Below are positions 47,249-56,193 of a stretch of DNA of 64,000 bases, piece after piece. Each line of letters opens with the position of its first letter. Position 1 is the first letter of the stretch. The DNA lies in assembly GCF_001304615.2 (NCBI RefSeq), contig NZ_CP032683.1:2790001-2854000 (forward strand). Direction: 5' to 3'. Position numbers and translations under genes: made by a program. The notes beneath the pieces are model-generated. The model worked only from the letters and a program-made list of their open reading frames with translations. It ran no database searches and was not told the origin of the DNA. This DNA is from Methanosarcina flavescens. Lineage in GTDB: Archaea; Halobacteriota; Methanosarcinia; Methanosarcinales; Methanosarcinaceae.

Positions 47249-48919
47249 TTACTCTTCATATGCTGGAAGGGTTATAACGCCGATTTCCTGAAGCGGATAA
47301 CCTATGGCGAAGTGATAAAGGTCCTGATATTCAAGCCCTTTAAGCCCTATGGTTTCATGTAAAGGATCATCAAAGAAACACCCTATCCCGCAGCCCCTCA
47401 GACCATTTGCCTCGGCTTCGAGGTAAAGGAGCTGCCCCAGAACTCCGCATTCCCAGAAAAGGTATGAATATATCCAGGCACCAAACCTGTTCAGAGGCTT
47501 TTCGAATTCCGAAAGCATGCAGGCAGTGAAACAGGCATCTGCGGCTTTTCGCTGGGCGCAGGAAAGCTGGGCTGCAAAATGATGCAGGTTTTCTTCCATA
47601 AGCATATAGAGTTCAAGATCAGATGGGCAATCTTTCGGTTTTATCCATAAAAAATCCGGCATGATAGCAGCTTTAAGTCTCTCTTTTTCCTCAGGATTGC
47701 GAAGGAAAATGTAAAGTCCAGGAAGAAGATCTTTTACTCGGTTTACGAAAAGTAGAAGGTGAGTGAAAAAACCAAAGGCGAGGGGATTGAAAATCGGGTT
47801 ATTCTGAGGAAGAGTTTTTTGCAGCATTGCATAAAATGTCTCTTTTTCCATGTATGCGCTGTTATCCATTTCGATAGCGCTTCTCCTTCCACGAATAATG
47901 CTGCGCAGGGGAACGGTCTCAAAATCAGAATGAGGCTCAAAATTGCTGGGTTTAAGGGATGAAACGATCTGTGTACTGGATTCCATTTCCCCTTTTTTCT
48001 CCAGGTAATCGGTTCCATTCTTTTGAGCTGCCAGAGCCGCTTTTTCAATACCCATCCATTCAACATGCTTCGGGCTTAAACTGTTAGGAACACCTTCCCA
48101 GGAAAGGTTTTTAAAAGCTGAAATAACCTCGGAAGAAAGCCTGCCTCTGGTGCAGGTTTCTCCTGCCGGATAGACCGCAAGCATACAGGCAGGTTCCTGC
48201 TTTTCGTGACCTTTGTCCCTGGATATACCGAGAAGTGCTGCTATCTCCTTCGAACCCATGTCTGCGAGAATGCTTGTTTTCCAGCCAAGGCCGGCAGCAG
48301 CAAATGTCAGGGCAGCAATCGCGTGCCCTATATCATGCTGTGCATATCTGAAGGCTCTGAGCCCATATTTCCAGGAAACCCGCCAGTAAATTGAAGTCAG
48401 ACCCACGAAAATAGTATCTTCAGGAAAGCCTGACCTTAACATTTCCCAGGTTTCCTGGGAGAATTCGGCTCTGAGTTCAAGGGCATGAGGCAGAGGAGCA
48501 TAATGGCAGACCGAAGGGTTTTTAAGAAACCCCTTTACAGGACCGGAAATCAGGTATATCTCGGTAGGATGTAGGTTTCCGCTTGAAGGATTGACGCGGA
48601 GAGGCCATTTCATGCTTCCTGCGGCCTTCCAGGCTGAAATAGCAAAGCTGTCAAAAAAAAGCTGGGAAATCGATTTTTTACTCAGTTCTGATGCCCTGAG
48701 TTTCTCGGGTGAGAAAGCCTGTTCATAAGCGGGAAAAATCTCAGTTTTTATCTGCTCGTCACTCCACAGATCCAGATTTAAAAGTCGAGTTCCATAATAG
48801 TTAAGGAAGGGATCTGGCTTGATCTGTATATCAAGGCGGAGAGGCCCAGGCGCATAAGCTTTGAAGTTATGTTTACTGGCCTGGTGATAAGCCAGTATAG
48901 CTTCAAGTTCCTCTGTCAT
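47249..48919 (-). CDS. SagB-type nitroreductase-fold oxidoreductase (double domain)
   Basis: This 556-residue protein is formed of two nitroreductase-like halves. The first carries SMKWPLRVNPSSGNLHPTEI and YAQHDIGHAIAALTFAAAGL, typical of SagB-type FMN dehydrogenases. The second has RGRRSAIEMDN, the usual nitroreductase opening, and LEAEANGLRGCGIGCFFDDP. SagB enzymes make azoles in some peptides, but stand-alone relatives are widespread and their role is unknown; no YcaO gene is present. ATG 48919 is preferred over the GTG at 48928. Confidence 0.83.
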   Translation of the reverse strand: MTEELEAILAYHQASKHNFKAYAPGPLRLDIQIKPDPFLNYYGTRLLNLDLWSDEQIKTEIFPAYEQAFSPEKLRASELSKKSISQLFFDSFAISAWKAAGSMKWPLRVNPSSGNLHPTEIYLISGPVKGFLKNPSVCHYAPLPHALELRAEFSQETWEMLRSGFPEDTIFVGLTSIYWRVSWKYGLRAFRYAQHDIGHAIAALTFAAAGLGWKTSILADMGSKEIAALLGISRDKGHEKQEPACMLAVYPAGETCTRGRLSSEVISAFKNLSWEGVPNSLSPKHVEWMGIEKAALAAQKNGTDYLEKKGEMESSTQIVSSLKPSNFEPHSDFETVPLRSIIRGRRSAIEMDNSAYMEKETFYAMLQKTLPQNNPIFNPLAFGFFTHLLLFVNRVKDLLPGLYIFLRNPEEKERLKAAIMPDFLWIKPKDCPSDLELYMLMEENLHHFAAQLSCAQRKAADACFTACMLSEFEKPLNRFGAWIYSYLFWECGVLGQLLYLEAEANGLRGCGIGCFFDDPLHETIGLKGLEYQDLYHFAIGYPLQEIGVITLPAYEE

Positions 48920-49037
48920 AGCAAGCACACCCGCTAACTGTATAAATTAAATTCTCAAATTGCTTTTTCGATAAAGGAGATCTGTGCATAAATTTTTTAA
49001 CTCAATATTGATTTGCCCTCGGGACCTCGGAAGAAAA

Positions 49038-49580
49038 TCAGACTTTTCTCAGGGCTTCAAGTATGGCTTTACCAAATGCATCAGCACTTGCTGGATCTCG
49101 CCCTGTAACCACGCGCCCTGAAACCACTACATCACGGTCCTGATAGACAGCCCCATGTTCCTCAAGTTCGCGTACCGTATCCGGGCTTTTGAAAACCGTG
49201 CTCTCTTTACCCTTCAGGACACCTGTTCTTGCCAGCACAACAGGGGAGATGCAAATCGCAGAAATTACCTTTTTAAGGGCGTCTGCTTCTTTTACGAGGG
49301 TCTGCAGCGCTTTGTTGTCCCACAGGTATTTTCTTGAGCCGGACCCTCCTGAGATTACTATTGCATCATATTCGTCAATTCTGGCTTCCGAGATTTTTAT
49401 ATCGGGCTTGATTGTGCCTCCCAGCATCCCTTTAGCTGTTTCCATAGATTCGGCTGCAACAGTAACTTTTACCCCCGCTGCCTCAAAAAGCTGCTTCGGA
49501 ACAAAACATTCCTCATCCCTGAACTGTTCCTGAGCGATTACAAGCAGGACTTTCTTGTCCTTATATTCTGTTTCAGTCAT
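49038..49580 (-). CDS. DJ-1/PfpI-family protein
   Basis: This 180-residue protein has the class I amidotransferase-like fold of PfpI/DJ-1. The nucleophile elbow is SAICISPVV with Cys110; the glutamate expected near residue 18 stands in QEQFRDEE, and GGSGSRKYLWDN forms the GGxG loop. PfpI proteases have His right after the Cys; here it is Ile, which argues against protease activity and for a redox, glyoxalase-like or chaperone role. A GGGAGGTAAC ribosome site precedes the ATG. It is monocistronic. Confidence 0.88.
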   Translation of the reverse strand: MTETEYKDKKVLLVIAQEQFRDEECFVPKQLFEAAGVKVTVAAESMETAKGMLGGTIKPDIKISEARIDEYDAIVISGGSGSRKYLWDNKALQTLVKEADALKKVISAICISPVVLARTGVLKGKESTVFKSPDTVRELEEHGAVYQDRDVVVSGRVVTGRDPASADAFGKAILEALRKV

Positions 49581-49686
49581 CTGGTTACCTCCCTGTACGC
49601 TTAAAAATAAAATTAGAATAAATGAGAAATGAAATACCTCATGACCCTTTCTTAAGGATATATGCCTGCAAATATAAATGAATACT

Positions 49687-51042
49687 TCATGCTATGAGAT
49701 AGTACAGTGCTGCGGAAATTCCTGCCCCTGTAAATGTTGCTGCGAAGTTTACTCCGCTATTTGAGAGTACCCCTCTTTTCTGAAGAGTAGCTCCAAGGAG
49801 ACTGTCAATATTTGTCCCGAAAAAGCCTCCTGCTGTTGTTACAAGAACCGTTAATATAAAATTGTCCGAGACTCCCAGTAAGTATGCAAGAATCCCTATA
49901 ACTGCAGAACCCAGGATTGCAGCAAATTCACCGAGTAGTGACACTGCCCCATCAGCTCCGGGCTCAGAAGGCTTCAAGGTCGTTATCATTCTTGGTCTTC
50001 CTTTTGCAGTTGTGCCTATTTCACTTGCAAGGGTATCTCCGGTAGCCGTTGCAACCGTGCCCATATAAGCATAGGTAATAGGGAGGCTGTGCTCAGGAAA
50101 AACCCCATATGCTACCGCCAGGACAAGGGCTGCCGTACTGTTTGAAAATACGTTTTCGTAACTCCGTATTCCGTTTTTAGCCTGGGCAATCCCTATGGAC
50201 TCTTTGTAAGCATATTTGTATCTCGTAAACCCACCTCCGAGAATAAAGAACGTGAGCAGGAGCAGGAACCAGGAAAGATCGCTAAAAACGATTATCAGGA
50301 CTCCCAGAAGTGCGGCACTCAGAAGGGCAGAAACATCAGCAATTTTCGCCCTGTAAGCCAGCACGCCCAGGAAAAATGAGAAGGCAAGTGCTACAACCAT
50401 TTCTTCAGGAGGCACCCAGTATCTGAACTCCTCAAAAATCCACATTGTCATTCCTGAGCCCAGGGGTACCGAAATATTCTTATCGATCTTAGAGGGGATT
50501 GACTCGAAAAGTGAACCTGTAACTGCCCCGATTACAGCTATGAAAAATACCAGGTTGTATGAGACTTGAAGCCCCTGCCAGTAGATGATCCAGCTTGCGG
50601 CAAGGAATGCGGCAGCAATCCGAAGTGCCAGGAAAGCCGAACTCCAGAGTGTTGAAAAGCTCCTCTTTTTTATCCTGCTCCGCCTTGTAGTAAAATCAGG
50701 CACATGATCGGTTTCGGAAAAATAAATCCCGTGGTTTCCTACAGCTGCAACCGCAAAAGCGGCAAGTACTATGTAGAAAGGATAGGTAAAAGAGGAGCCT
50801 CCCGAAATTACGGAAACAAAAAGCATTAGAACCAGGGAAAATATAAGGCTGATAACGCTTCTGCTACAAGAAAAGATACTTCCAGAAAGCCGGATTCCCA
50901 CAAAAAGTGCGATAGACAGGAGAAAAAGGACATTCACCCCTGCAAAAGGAGCTATAAGGATAAGCAGGAGATAAAGAATATGCATTACAGGAATTCCCTG
51001 GAAGGAATCCCCGCTTTTAAAAGATGGGGCAGCTCTGTTCAT
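49687..51042 (-). CDS. DUF92 (TIGR00297-type) membrane protein
   Basis: This 451-residue integral membrane protein has ten or more hydrophobic segments. The C-terminal half carries the DUF92 signature: TATGDTLASEIGTTAKGRPR, GTDGAVSLLGE-like GADGAVSLLGEFAAILGSAV, and GGFFGTNIDSLLGATLQ. The family includes plant phytyl-phosphate kinase VTE6, so a role in isoprenoid-alcohol phosphorylation is possible in archaea, but this is unproven. The N-terminal half is a less conserved membrane domain. Confidence 0.85.
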   Translation of the reverse strand: MNRAAPSFKSGDSFQGIPVMHILYLLLILIAPFAGVNVLFLLSIALFVGIRLSGSIFSCSRSVISLIFSLVLMLFVSVISGGSSFTYPFYIVLAAFAVAAVGNHGIYFSETDHVPDFTTRRSRIKKRSFSTLWSSAFLALRIAAAFLAASWIIYWQGLQVSYNLVFFIAVIGAVTGSLFESIPSKIDKNISVPLGSGMTMWIFEEFRYWVPPEEMVVALAFSFFLGVLAYRAKIADVSALLSAALLGVLIIVFSDLSWFLLLLTFFILGGGFTRYKYAYKESIGIAQAKNGIRSYENVFSNSTAALVLAVAYGVFPEHSLPITYAYMGTVATATGDTLASEIGTTAKGRPRMITTLKPSEPGADGAVSLLGEFAAILGSAVIGILAYLLGVSDNFILTVLVTTAGGFFGTNIDSLLGATLQKRGVLSNSGVNFAATFTGAGISAALYYLIA

Positions 51043-51418
51043 TATAGTACATCTTCTGTTTTTTCTCTTTGTGGGAAGTTACATAGAATAGGCTTATCTT
51101 TATAAATAGATAGTTGTTTTTCTCCTTCAGAGATAATTTAAAAATACGGATTAAAATTTAAAAATATCTGTTTTAGATATTATGGTCGGAGAAATTTACG
51201 CAAATTCTCGGCAAATCTTTAAGCCTTTTAGAGATAATCCAATTGATAAAATAACTTTTGCCTCACATTTGTTTTTCAGAATCCTCAAAATAACACTGAT
51301 TCATCTTCAGGCATATACACGAAATCTAATAAGAATTCTGATCCATAAGTATAACCAGAGATAAAATATAGTATAATCGACAAAGATGCAAGCCATATTC
51401 GGCTGTGAGGGGAGGAGT
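51043..51418. other. Intergenic region between divergent genes
   Basis: No supported gene lies here. A 60-codon frame at 51182-51364 has neither ribosome site nor recognisable sequence. The region must contain promoters for both flanking genes; the ribosome site GGGGAGGAG at its right end sets the start of the flavoprotein. Confidence 0.5.
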
Positions 51419-52849
51419 ATGGAGAATTATGACCTTATCATTATAGGTACAGGCTCTGCAATGAATTATATAAATCAAATTATTGATTCGAACCCTGAAA
51501 TGAAAATTGCCGTTATCGACAAAGACGAACCTGGCGGGATCTGTCTTACAAGAGGATGTATCCCTTCAAAAACCCTGCTCTATCCTGCCGAGCTTATCAG
51601 GGAAGTGGAAACAGCGACCCATTTCGGAATTAAGATAAAAATAGAGAATATCGATTTTCTTGGGATTATGGAAAGGATGCGCAGGAAAGTAGGAGAGGAT
51701 ATAGAGACAATAAGGAAGAGTCTGACCGGAAACACGTATTTTGACTACTATCATGAAAGCGCGGAGTTCATTTCTCCTTATACCCTTAAAGTCGGTGAAA
51801 AAACCCTGCACTCCGAAATGATCTTCCTTTGTACCGGTTCAAGACCTGCAATCCCGCCTGTTAAAGGCTTGGAAGAAATAGGATACCTCACAAGCGACAC
51901 AGTGCTTGGACTCGTGGAATGCCCAAAAAAGCTTGCGATTCTCGGAGGAGGTTACATTGCAGCCGAGTACGGGCACTTTTTCTCAGCTATGGGAGCCGAA
52001 GTCACGGTTATAGGGAGAAACGCTCAATTTCTTCCGCAGGAAGAGCCCGAGATCTCCAGGCTTGCCTTGATAAAGATGTCAGAATATATGCAGATTATTA
52101 CGAACCATGAAGCTGTAGAGGTCAGGAAAGAAGAAAACGGACAGAAAACTGTTATTGCGAAGGAGAGAAATTCAGGACAGGAAGTAAGAATCACTGTAGA
52201 TGAGATCCTCGTGGCAACAGGAAGGGTACCGAATACCGATATCCTCCACCCCGAACGGTCCGGAATCAAAACTGATAAAAAGGGATGGATTCTGGTGAAC
52301 GAGTATCTTGAGACCTCACAGCCGAATATCTGGGCGTTAGGAGACGCAAATGGAAAATATCTGCTAAAGCATGTGGGAAACTATGAATCCGGGATAGTTT
52401 ATCTCAATGCCATCATGAAAGAAAAAGTAAAGGCAGACTACCACGCCGTGCCTCATGCTGTTTTTTCCTATCCCGAGATTGCCGGAGTAGGCATGGGAGA
52501 GCAGAAAGCCGTGGAAAGGTACGGAGAGGTAAGAATCGTCATAGGTCTCAAGTTTTTTGAAGATACCGCTAAAGGAGCGGCTATGGAAGCCAGGGACTAT
52601 TTCGTAAAGGTGATTCTGGATGCGGAGGAAGATAAAATCCTGGGAGCCCATATAATAGGCCCACATGCCTCAGTCCTGATCCACCAGATAATTCCTCTTA
52701 TGTATACTGAATTGAGAAGCCCTGCGCCGATCATGCGGGCTATGGATATTCACCCCTCCCTTAGCGAAGTTGTAACAGGGGCATTTTATTCGCGGCTGCC
52801 GCCTGAACACTATCACCATTTCCTGAAGCATATAGGGCTTGAGGACTGA
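51419..52849 (+). CDS. Dihydrolipoamide dehydrogenase-like disulfide oxidoreductase
   Basis: This 476-residue FAD/NAD(P)-dependent class I disulfide reductase has the FAD motif IIIGTGSAMNYINQ (note A-M-N in place of the usual A-G-Y), the redox pair Cys42 and Cys47 in GGICLTRGCIPSK, an NAD-binding GGGYIAAEYG and C-terminal HPSLSEVVTGAF with the catalytic His-Glu pair. No lipoyl enzyme is nearby, so the substrate may be another disulfide. The frame is open from 51386, but ATG 51419 follows GGGGAGGAGT directly and is preferred. Confidence 0.85.
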   Translation: MENYDLIIIGTGSAMNYINQIIDSNPEMKIAVIDKDEPGGICLTRGCIPSKTLLYPAELIREVETATHFGIKIKIENIDFLGIMERMRRKVGEDIETIRKSLTGNTYFDYYHESAEFISPYTLKVGEKTLHSEMIFLCTGSRPAIPPVKGLEEIGYLTSDTVLGLVECPKKLAILGGGYIAAEYGHFFSAMGAEVTVIGRNAQFLPQEEPEISRLALIKMSEYMQIITNHEAVEVRKEENGQKTVIAKERNSGQEVRITVDEILVATGRVPNTDILHPERSGIKTDKKGWILVNEYLETSQPNIWALGDANGKYLLKHVGNYESGIVYLNAIMKEKVKADYHAVPHAVFSYPEIAGVGMGEQKAVERYGEVRIVIGLKFFEDTAKGAAMEARDYFVKVILDAEEDKILGAHIIGPHASVLIHQIIPLMYTELRSPAPIMRAMDIHPSLSEVVTGAFYSRLPPEHYHHFLKHIGLED

Positions 52850-52896
52850 AGATCTCTATCGCTGATGAATAAAAAATCTCTATACCTTTTTCACAC

Positions 52897-53787
52897 CTAT
52901 TTTTTAATAAGATCAAAAACCCACCTGCTGATGCTAGGAGCAACGTTTCCGGTGCGCCTGTAAAATTCTACCTCAAGACCCATTTCTTTATAATCTTCAA
53001 TTAGTTCCGAAATCTGTGATTCGGCTTTAAAGGTGTAAAAATGGATGTATCCGCCTGTTCTTACAAACTTTAAGATCCTTTCAAGAAAGAGATCCATGCC
53101 GTAAGGGATCGGTACGATAGCCCTGTCAAAAGTGCAATTTTCGTTATTTTCGTCATTTTTACCAGTTTCTGGTTTTTCACTGGCTTTCGAAGGGTTAAAA
53201 ATCTGAAAAACTTTCTCAGGCTGGAAAAGTTTCCTAAAATCCTCCTGAATAACGGTTACCTGTCCTTCTAGCCTGTTAATCCGAATATTTTCCTTGAGGC
53301 AGGCACAGGCATCTGGGTTTATCTCAACAGCATATACTTTCGCCCCTTTCCCTGCGGCAGGAAGCACAAAAGGCCCTACTCCTGCGAAAGGAATTATAAT
53401 ATGTTCTCCAGGCGTAATTTTCGAGGCTATCCTCCCTCTTTCCGAGTACAGGCGGGGATTAAAAAAGACTCTTTTGACATCCAGTTTATATATATAGCCA
53501 TTTTCCCTGTGAATAGTTTCCGTTGATTCCCCGAATAGAAGCTCAAAGTCCGCTACCCTGTGCTCACCTTCGAGTTTGCTCACCTTATTAAGCACAGCCC
53601 GCGTATTGCCCCGCATGGAGAGCAGCTTTGAAGCAATAGTATCTTTATAAGCCTCAAGTTCCGGAGGGATCGAGATTATAGCCACATCACCTATATAATC
53701 AAAACTTTTTGGAACCATCTGAAGCAGGGGTTCTTCAATTATACCTCTCATTGCATCTCGCAAACTCACTCTATTTCGAAAACTCAT
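52897..53787 (-). CDS. Trm5/Taw2-like class I methyltransferase
   Basis: This 296-residue SAM-dependent enzyme relates to archaeal Trm5, which makes m1G37 in tRNA. Visible segments are SFDYIGDVAIISIPPEL, VFFNPRLYSERGRIASKI, the SAM-binding IIIPFAGVGPFVLPAAGKGA and VYAVEINPDACACLKENIRIN. In Trm5 the next motif is N-L-P; here the corresponding stretch reads DRAIVPIPYGMDLFLE, so the Asn is missing. An unusual charged insert (EKPETGKNDENNENC) precedes it. It may be a paralogue with another substrate. Confidence 0.8.
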   Translation of the reverse strand: MSFRNRVSLRDAMRGIIEEPLLQMVPKSFDYIGDVAIISIPPELEAYKDTIASKLLSMRGNTRAVLNKVSKLEGEHRVADFELLFGESTETIHRENGYIYKLDVKRVFFNPRLYSERGRIASKITPGEHIIIPFAGVGPFVLPAAGKGAKVYAVEINPDACACLKENIRINRLEGQVTVIQEDFRKLFQPEKVFQIFNPSKASEKPETGKNDENNENCTFDRAIVPIPYGMDLFLERILKFVRTGGYIHFYTFKAESQISELIEDYKEMGLEVEFYRRTGNVAPSISRWVFDLIKK

Positions 53788-54053
53788 CTTGTGTGCCTCT
53801 GCTGTCAGATATTGTCAGGATACAGATTTTTCATTCTTTCAGATTCATTCGCCTTTGAAGAACTATTTTAATATATGCTTTTTGGCTTGCAGGAAAGGCT
53901 AAAAGCATGGAAAAACATAGGCTGAGAAATTGAAATCACGTAATAAAGGCACGTAAGGCTAAAGAGTTAAAAAACGCACAATTGACAAATGGAAAACATG
54001 AGGCTAAGGAAACTCTTAAAAGTTACTCCCCGACTACAACAGGACTATTTCCC

Positions 54054-54461
54054 ATGAAAATTATTATAGAGACTCCAAAATACAGTTTCTGGAAATATAA
54101 TAAGACAGAAAAAGGCTATGAAAAGGTTTTCTTCTCCCCGCTGCCAACAATTTTCAACTACGGTTTTGTAGAAGGAACGAAAAGTGCTGACGGTATGGAG
54201 GAAGACGTGATAGTGATTGGACCTCGCCTGCCGAAAGGAAGCACACTTGAAAGAGAAACCTTTGATGGGGTAGTAAAATTCCTGGACAATTCTATGAGGG
54301 ATGATAAGAGAATTATATATATCAGCGGGTTTCGTTCTTCTGTCCTGCTCGCTTATTATTTCAGGCTTTATGCCCTTTTCAAAGTTTTCCTGTATATTTT
54401 TCGCGAGGGAAAACTTACAAAATGCAGGTTTGAAGGAATTGAGTTTAAGGAATTCAATTAA
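54054..54461 (+). CDS. Divergent inorganic pyrophosphatase-like protein
   Basis: This 135-residue protein has the opening of soluble pyrophosphatases (IIIETPKYSFWKYNKTEKGY, LPTIFNYGFVEGTKSADG). The canonical D-G-D-P-L-D metal motif is changed to D-G-M-E-E-D (DGMEEDVIVIGPRLPKG), and the later Asp-Lys motif is not evident. It may be a non-canonical hydrolase or a binding protein. The frame is open from 53982, but MKIIIETPKYS at 54054 fits the family start. It lies 180 bases before the radical SAM gene on the same strand. Confidence 0.7.
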   Translation: MKIIIETPKYSFWKYNKTEKGYEKVFFSPLPTIFNYGFVEGTKSADGMEEDVIVIGPRLPKGSTLERETFDGVVKFLDNSMRDDKRIIYISGFRSSVLLAYYFRLYALFKVFLYIFREGKLTKCRFEGIEFKEFN

Positions 54462-54642
54462 TATTACTTGATTTCAGAATGATACCTTTGAGGTAGCCTT
54501 CTTTGCTATTATATCTCTGGCTTATTTAGCCAGTTTTTACTTAGCTGGTTTTTTTAGTTGCTCTTTACCTTCTTTTCCTTCTGAGAACAACTTAGAAAAG
54601 TACTAATAATTTAAGGAAGCTTAAAAAAAGGGTGCTTAAAAT

Positions 54643-55791
54643 ATGCCTTTTCATGTCATGCTGATCCCTACCCTTGGTTGTCCTGCTAACTGCAGTTATT
54701 GCTGGAGTTCCGAAGAGAAATCCCCGATAATGAAAATTGAAACCATAAAAGAAGTGGTTGAGTGGCTTAAGGTTTTCAGGGGAGATTCAGTTACTTTTAC
54801 TTTTCATGGCGGGGAACCGCTCCTGGCAGGCGCGGAATTCTACAGGGAAGCACTTCCGCTTCTAGCTGAGGGTTTAAGCACCAGGCATATAGCTTTTGCA
54901 ATACAGACAAACCTCTGGAAAATGACCCATGAGATCGCCGAGATTTTTGCCGAATACAATGTTCCAATAGGTTCAAGCCTTGACGGCCCGAAGGAACTTA
55001 ATGATTCGCAGAGGGGAAAAGGATACTTCGATAAAACCATGAAAGGTTATGAAATTGCAAGAGCTCATGGGCTTGAAGTTAGATTCATTACTACTTTTAC
55101 TTCGCATTCTGTAAAGTCAAGGGAAGAAATTTTCAACTTTTATCTTGAGAATGGACTGACACTTAAATTCCATCCTTGCTTGCCTTCTTTAAAAGGCGAT
55201 AACCCCAACCAGTGGACCCTTGAACCTGAAGAGTATGGAGAACTCCTTATTTATCTTCTTGACAAATACCTTGAAAATCTGGGCAGAATAGAAGTTATGA
55301 ATATTGACCATCTGTGTAAAGGCGTATTTACAGGAAAAGGTGTTGTCTGTACTTATGTTGACTGTATGGGAGATACCTTTGCGGTTGGTCCTGAGGGAAG
55401 CATATACCCCTGCTATCGCTTTGTAGGCATGCCCGAATATGTAATGGGTAATGTTTATGACCGCCCGACAATGGCAGACCTTGCTCAATCCGAAGCCTGG
55501 AAGCAAATGTTTCAGTTTAAAGAATATGTGGACACGGCATGCGGCAAATGTTCTCATATAAAGTATTGCAGAGGCGGATGCCCATACAATGCGCTGGTGC
55601 CCACGGATGGGAAAATAGAAGGCGTTGATCCCCACTGCCCAGCCTACAAAATGATTTTCGACGAAATAAACGACCGCGTCAATGAGGAAATGTTCGGATC
55701 CTCTGAAATGATGGAAAATATGATGTTCCAGCCTCAGTCGACAAAGCCTTCCAGATCGGGCATAATGTCAATTATGCTTAAAAAACTCTGA
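54643..55791 (+). CDS. Radical SAM/SPASM peptide-maturase-like enzyme
   Basis: This 382-residue enzyme has the radical SAM cluster motif Cys13-x3-Cys17-x2-Cys20 (GCPANCSYC), TFHGGEPLLAG and IGSSLDGPKELND. A C-terminal SPASM domain with extra [4Fe-4S] ligands follows (VGPEGSIYPCYRFVGMPEY; CGKCSHIKYCRGGCPYNAL; DPHCPAY). This is the anSME/peptide-maturase class, which oxidises or cross-links protein side chains. A Met-rich tail ends the protein. No precursor peptide gene is evident within 500 bases either side, so the substrate may be a larger protein or encoded elsewhere. GGGTGCTT precedes the ATG. Confidence 0.85.
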   Translation: MPFHVMLIPTLGCPANCSYCWSSEEKSPIMKIETIKEVVEWLKVFRGDSVTFTFHGGEPLLAGAEFYREALPLLAEGLSTRHIAFAIQTNLWKMTHEIAEIFAEYNVPIGSSLDGPKELNDSQRGKGYFDKTMKGYEIARAHGLEVRFITTFTSHSVKSREEIFNFYLENGLTLKFHPCLPSLKGDNPNQWTLEPEEYGELLIYLLDKYLENLGRIEVMNIDHLCKGVFTGKGVVCTYVDCMGDTFAVGPEGSIYPCYRFVGMPEYVMGNVYDRPTMADLAQSEAWKQMFQFKEYVDTACGKCSHIKYCRGGCPYNALVPTDGKIEGVDPHCPAYKMIFDEINDRVNEEMFGSSEMMENMMFQPQSTKPSRSGIMSIMLKKL

Positions 55792-55809
55792 AAACAGGAA
55801 CGATGATAA

Positions 55810-55975
55810 ATATAACATTATGTAAAATATATATTAGGTAAATATAATATTAGGTAAATATATCATTAGATAAAATGTAATATTAGGTAAATATAATATA
55901 GGTAAATATATCGTTAGATAAAATGTAACATTAAATAAAATGTAACATCAGATAAAATGTTACATCGAATAAAAA
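55810..55975. repeat. Interleaved AT-rich tandem repeats
   Basis: Two short units alternate: TTAGGTAAATATAATA (four imperfect copies) and TTAGATAAAATGTAACA (four to five imperfect copies). They fill most of the gap between the radical SAM gene and the phosphoesterase, and replication slippage is the simplest origin. Confidence 0.7.
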
Positions 55976-56193
55976 TATGATGACAGATAAAAGAGAAGAT
56001 CCCGGGGAAATTAATGAAGGAGTAAACAAAAAGGAATGGAATAGTAATCCGAAGAACGAATTTTCTCTTCCTCGGTGCTTTTATTATTTTTATCTCGATC
56101 TATTTTGCAGGCAACTATTATGTTGGCTTATGCTTTTTCCAATCAATTCAAAATTTTATTGAGCCTTACTCTTCTCTCTACTGGATAGGCTAC

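Noticed and set aside
47249-48919. An azole-peptide (SagBCD) cluster
   Set aside because: The SagB-type protein has no YcaO partner or precursor peptide nearby.
51182-51364. A 60-codon plus-strand frame in the gap before the flavoprotein
   Set aside because: No ribosome site, no TATA at a suitable distance and no recognisable sequence.
55977-56162. A separate 61-residue gene before the phosphoesterase
   Set aside because: Its second half overlaps membrane-segment coding of the phosphoesterase in another frame; it is better seen as a possible shifted N terminus.
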